A DNA stretch of 64,000 bases from Flavobacterium sp. ASW18X (GTDB taxonomy: Bacteria; Bacteroidota; Bacteroidia; Flavobacteriales; Flavobacteriaceae). Shown here piece after piece: positions 60,534-64,000 of the stretch. Under the pieces are notes generated by a model. That model saw only the letters and a program-made list of their open reading frames with translations. It searched no databases and was not told the origin of the DNA. Where the stretch lies: assembly GCF_005144745.1 (NCBI RefSeq), contig NZ_SWKK01000012.1, positions 124,001 to 188,000 of the forward strand, given 5' to 3'. The position numbers were made by a program, and so were the translations under genes. Position 1 is the first letter of the stretch, and the number at the start of each line of letters is the position of its first letter.

Positions 60534-62873
60534 ATGAAATACACTAAACTGCTGCAAACGACTTTTTTATTAACATCTTTACTGGTAATAACTAGTTGTA
60601 AAGACACGAATACACCCAAAGATGTGGTGCATAATGTGGCCGAATTTGACCAAGCTGTGGCCAACGCTAAACCAGGAACTACTATTACTTTGGCAAATGG
60701 AGTCTGGAAAGATGCAGAACTACTTTTAGAAGGGGAAGGAACAGCGGAGGCTCCAATTACTTTAACTGTTGAGGAAAAAGGGAAAGTGCTGTTAGAAGGG
60801 CAATCTAATTTAAGATTGGCTGGTAAATATTTGGTGGTAGAAGGTTTAGTCTTTAAAAACGGATATACCCCAACAACCGAGGTGATTAGTTTTAAAAAAG
60901 ATAAAAATACTTTAGCGCACCATAGTAGGTTAACAGAGTGCGTTATAGATAACTATAACAATCCAGAACGTCATGAGCCAGATACATGGGTAGCCATATA
61001 TGGCAAGCATAATAGAATAGACCATAATCACTTAGTAGGTAAGCGTAATCGTGGAGTTACCATGATTGTAAGGCTTAATACAGAAGAAAGTCAAGAAAAT
61101 CATAACCAAATAGACCATAACTATTTTGGTCCGCGTCCTAATTTGGGTTCGAATGGAGGCGAAACTTTACGCATCGGAACAAGTCACTACTCTTTAACCA
61201 ACTCCAGAACTGTGGTAGCTTCTAATTATTTTGACCGTTGTAATGGGGAGCATGAAATTATTTCGAACAAATCTGGAAACACTACGTATAAAGACAATAT
61301 GTTTTATGAGTGTACTGGAACCTTAACTATGCGCCACGGTAGTAATACGCATGTGGAAGGCAATGTTTTTATAGGAAATAATAAGCCTAGTACAGGTGGT
61401 ATTCGTGTTATCAATGGCCAGCAGACGGTTATTAATAACTACGGTGTAGGATTAACAGGCTACCGTTTTAGAGGGGCTTTTGTGATGATGAACGGTGTAC
61501 CCAATTCGCCTATTAACAGATATCACCAAGTGGTGGATGCTAAAATTGCGAACAACACTTTTATAGATTGTGACCATATACAATTATGTGCAGGGAGCGA
61601 TGCGGAACGGAGTGCAGTTCCTGTAAATTCTGTGATGGAAAACAACGTTTTCTATAGCACGGACCGTAAAAATTTATTCACGGTCTATGATGATATCAGC
61701 GGAATTACGTTCAAGAAAAATATTATCAGTCCAATTACGGAAAGTATAGATGCCGAAGGTTTTGAGCAAAAAGAGCTTAAACTGGTTGAGAATGATGCTG
61801 GTTTATTACTTCCGGAGGGTCTTAAAGGTATTGGCGCTACGCTAAGTGATAATTTGGCTTCTAAAGAAAATACGGGTGTTTCTTGGTATTCTAAAGAGGA
61901 TACAGAGGTTGCACTAAATACAGGAAAAAAAGTGCAAGTAGCACCTGGCCTTAATGCTTTGGTGGCTGCGGTTGCAAATTCCAATGCAGGTGATATTCTT
62001 GTTTTAGAAGCAGGTGAAAAGTATACCAATACAAAATCAGTTGCAGTCAATCATCCAATTTCCATTAAAGGAGCCGAGGGAGATAAACCTACGGTATACT
62101 TCGAGAAAAAATCGCTTTTTCAAATCAATAACGGTGGTAGTCTTTCTCTTGAAAATCTAATTTTTGATGGGGAAGATGCACCAGATAGAACAGGTAATTC
62201 GGTCATTACTACTAGCAAATACAGCATGACAAAAAATTACAAGCTGTTTGTGGATAATTGTGACTTTGTCAATTTAGATGTTAATCATTCTTATGATGCA
62301 ATCCGCGTTTACAAAAATACGTTTGCGGATACCATCAGCATAAAAAATTCTAAATTTCATACCATTAGTGGTAATGTTATGGCATTGGATAAAGAAACCG
62401 ATGATATTGGTATTTACAATGCAGAATATGTAATTCTAAAAAACAACAGTTTTACCAATGTTGGGGGAGCGGCGTTGCGTTTACACCGTGGCGGTAAAGA
62501 TGAAAGTACCTTTGGGCCTTTCTTAGAATTAGAAAACAATGTTTTTGATCAAGTTGGGCAAGACAAGCGCAATAAGTATGATGCTGCTATAAGCCTCTAC
62601 GGAGTACAGGAAATAGCTATTAAGGATAATATTTTTCAGGAATCAAAGGGAATTAACATGCATTTGGTTGTTGGGGAGCCTATTGTAAACGTGGTGCATA
62701 ACAATTTCTACAAGTCAGACCAGTTAAATGTTACAGGAGACCAAAAGTACAACGCCGCAAATCTATGGCAGATGCCGCCTAAATTTAAGGAGGATAGTTA
62801 TGAGCTAGCAGAAGATTCGCCGTTGAAAGGGAAAGGCGTCACAGGAGAGGATTTAGGACTACAAGTAGATTAA
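60534..62873 (+). CDS. alginate lyase family PL6 lipoprotein, two parallel beta-helix domains
   Basis: This is a polysaccharide lyase of the chondroitinase-B-like family PL6, which cleaves alginate by beta-elimination. The 779 residues start with a lipoprotein signal (LLVITSC, Cys22). The N-terminal beta-helix begins VHNVAEFDQAVANAKPGTTITLANGVWKDAELLLEG-type sequence (about 35-70). The region with GETLRIGTSHYS and the catalytic-type Lys and Arg in IISNKSGN and TMRHGSN (about 240-265) follows. A second, C-terminal beta-helix region (about 470-779) repeats the opening pattern (LNALVAAVANSNAGDILVLEAGE). The PL17 gene starts two bases after the stop codon, so the two act together on alginate. Poly-M or poly-G preference cannot be read. 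Confidence 0.9.
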   Translation: MKYTKLLQTTFLLTSLLVITSCKDTNTPKDVVHNVAEFDQAVANAKPGTTITLANGVWKDAELLLEGEGTAEAPITLTVEEKGKVLLEGQSNLRLAGKYLVVEGLVFKNGYTPTTEVISFKKDKNTLAHHSRLTECVIDNYNNPERHEPDTWVAIYGKHNRIDHNHLVGKRNRGVTMIVRLNTEESQENHNQIDHNYFGPRPNLGSNGGETLRIGTSHYSLTNSRTVVASNYFDRCNGEHEIISNKSGNTTYKDNMFYECTGTLTMRHGSNTHVEGNVFIGNNKPSTGGIRVINGQQTVINNYGVGLTGYRFRGAFVMMNGVPNSPINRYHQVVDAKIANNTFIDCDHIQLCAGSDAERSAVPVNSVMENNVFYSTDRKNLFTVYDDISGITFKKNIISPITESIDAEGFEQKELKLVENDAGLLLPEGLKGIGATLSDNLASKENTGVSWYSKEDTEVALNTGKKVQVAPGLNALVAAVANSNAGDILVLEAGEKYTNTKSVAVNHPISIKGAEGDKPTVYFEKKSLFQINNGGSLSLENLIFDGEDAPDRTGNSVITTSKYSMTKNYKLFVDNCDFVNLDVNHSYDAIRVYKNTFADTISIKNSKFHTISGNVMALDKETDDIGIYNAEYVILKNNSFTNVGGAALRLHRGGKDESTFGPFLELENNVFDQVGQDKRNKYDAAISLYGVQEIAIKDNIFQESKGINMHLVVGEPIVNVVHNNFYKSDQLNVTGDQKYNAANLWQMPPKFKEDSYELAEDSPLKGKGVTGEDLGLQVD

Positions 62874-62874
62874 A

Positions 62875-64000
62875 ATGGTATTGAAAAAGCTAAAATTAGC
62901 ATTAAGTGTGCTTATTTGGTTACCTGTACTTTTCTTAGGAGCTCAGGAACACCCAAAATTGATTCTGACTAAAACGGGGGTAAACCAAATAAGACAGCAA
63001 TTGGGAAAATTACCCATGCTAGATAAAACGGTACAAGCGGTAAAAGAAGAGGTAGATGTAGCAATGCTAAATGGTATAGATGTTCCCGTTCCTAAGGATT
63101 ATTCTGGTGGATACACGCATGAAACGCACAAGAAAAATTATCGTTTAATGCAGCAGGCAGGGGTGTTATATCAGATTTTAGAAGACGAAACCTACGCCAT
63201 TTACGTGCACGAGATGCTCAAGGCTTATGCAGAATTGTATCCTACTTTACCTATTCATCCAAAAGAACGTTCTTATGCTAGGGGAAAATTGTTTTGGCAG
63301 TGTTTAAACGATTCTAATTGGTTGGTATACACCAGCCAAGCTTACGATTGCATTTATGATTTTTTAAATAAAAAAGACCGTAAGTATCTAGAAAATAAGT
63401 TGTTTAAGCCATTTGCCGATTTCATATCCATAAAGAACCCTCAGTTTTTTAATAGAATACATAATCATAGTACGTGGGGTAATGTAGCGGTAGGTATGAT
63501 TGCCTTGGCTATGGATGATGATGCTTTACTAGAGCGAGCTTTGTACGGAATAAAGGATGCGAAGTTAGCACAAGGTTTAAAAGATAACGACGGAGGATAC
63601 ATTATAGAACCAGGCAAGGCAGCCGGATTCTTTGCGAATTTAGATGAACCCTTTTCTCCGGACGGTTATTACACAGAAGGCCCGTACTATCAGCGCTACG
63701 CCATGTATCCTTTTTTAATTTTTGCGCAAGCATTACAGAATGTAAAGCCAGCGGTTAAGGTGTTTGAATACAACAATGGTGTGCTGCTCAAAAGTGTTTA
63801 TGCGCTTTTGCAATTATCAGATAAAGATGGTGAATTCTTTCCTATAAATGATGGTCAAAAAGGCATGTCTTATTATAGCAACGCCTTAGTAAACGCTGTA
63901 GATATAGGATATTTCTATGGAGGTAAGGATGCATCATTGTTATCTATAGCAAAAGAACAAAACAAGATTGTTTTAAATGATGCTGGCTTAGCTGTAGCTA
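62875..64000 (+). CDS. alginate lyase family PL17 (3' end beyond the window)
   Basis: PL17 oligoalginate lyases release unsaturated monouronate from the products of endo-lyases. The frame opens with ATG at 62875 and continues to the window edge (about 375 codons). A signal peptide (MVLKKLKLALSVLIWLPVLFLGAQ, cleaved near 24) is followed by the alpha/alpha toroid domain. Visible catalytic-type residues are Asn and His in IHNHSTWGNVAVGM (about 195-208) and the Tyr in DGYYTEGPYYQRYAMYPF (about 262-279), as in characterised PL17 enzymes. The heparinase II/III-like C-terminal domain is only beginning at the edge. It starts two bases after the PL6 stop codon, within one operon. Confidence 0.92.
   Translation, partial: MVLKKLKLALSVLIWLPVLFLGAQEHPKLILTKTGVNQIRQQLGKLPMLDKTVQAVKEEVDVAMLNGIDVPVPKDYSGGYTHETHKKNYRLMQQAGVLYQILEDETYAIYVHEMLKAYAELYPTLPIHPKERSYARGKLFWQCLNDSNWLVYTSQAYDCIYDFLNKKDRKYLENKLFKPFADFISIKNPQFFNRIHNHSTWGNVAVGMIALAMDDDALLERALYGIKDAKLAQGLKDNDGGYIIEPGKAAGFFANLDEPFSPDGYYTEGPYYQRYAMYPFLIFAQALQNVKPAVKVFEYNNGVLLKSVYALLQLSDKDGEFFPINDGQKGMSYYSNALVNAVDIGYFYGGKDASLLSIAKEQNKIVLNDAGLAVA

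Overview
The window is low-GC DNA from a Bacteroidota bacterium, most likely a marine member of the Flavobacteriaceae. The evidence is the SusC/SusD pairs with SusE-type lipoproteins, a giant protein with a type IX secretion (T9SS) type B C-terminal domain, promoters with the TAnnTTTG -7 element, A-rich leaders without clear Shine-Dalgarno sequences, and alginate lyases of families PL6 and PL17. No insertion sequence, integrase, phage gene or CRISPR array was seen. One tRNA gene, tRNA-Pro(GGG), is present.

Layout. (1) 1-9885, housekeeping: parB (cut by the window edge) and parA, both methylmalonyl-CoA mutase subunits, a DivIC/FtsB-like division protein and uridine kinase on the minus strand. 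Divergent from these is a three-gene biotin-dependent acyl-CoA (probably propionyl-CoA) carboxylase operon behind a perfect inverted repeat. The carboxylase and the mutase form the propionyl-CoA/succinyl-CoA route. (2) 9973-21414: a Bcr/CflA-type efflux pump, then a peptidoglycan-recycling island: a DigH/YngK-type glycosidase lipoprotein, an AmpG-like permease, a GH3 NagZ-type hexosaminidase, AnmK, a NagB/PIG-L fusion, a DeoR-type regulator and MurQ, followed by a PQQ-type sugar dehydrogenase lipoprotein. (3) 21559-30066: a 2835-residue cell-surface protein of SprB-like repeats. (4) 30365-30943: tRNA-Pro, a Csp-like cysteine-rich copper-binding protein and a 40-codon membrane ORF.

(5) 31506-43806 is a starch/alpha-glucan utilisation locus: SusC, SusD, a SusE-like binding lipoprotein, a surface alpha-amylase carrying the same binding modules, a seven-helix membrane regulator with a sugar-binding-like periplasmic part and an AraC DNA-binding tail, and a periplasmic neopullulanase-like GH13. 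(6) 43873-57893 is a second polysaccharide locus: AraC regulator, SusC interrupted by one in-frame TAA, SusD, a duplicated-domain lipoprotein, two paralogous clan GH-A hydrolases around a cytoplasmic GH130, a sodium:solute symporter and a SASA esterase. The set suggests an acetylated beta-mannan-like substrate, but this is inference. The block lies exactly between two identical 36-base terminator hairpins. (7) 57986-60338: a YetF-like DUF421 protein with a small membrane ORF, and an SDR dehydrogenase controlled by a TetR repressor through a shared operator. (8) 60475-64000: the beginning of an alginate locus (PL6, PL17) behind a promoter overlapped by two TGGT/ACCA palindromes.

The most notable items are the seven-helix AraC starch sensor, the GGTCAT word shared by three PUL promoters, the nonsense-broken SusC with the twin hairpins around its locus, the NagB/PIG-L fusion in the peptidoglycan island, and the operator pairs. 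All functional calls rest on reading motifs by eye; no database search was run.
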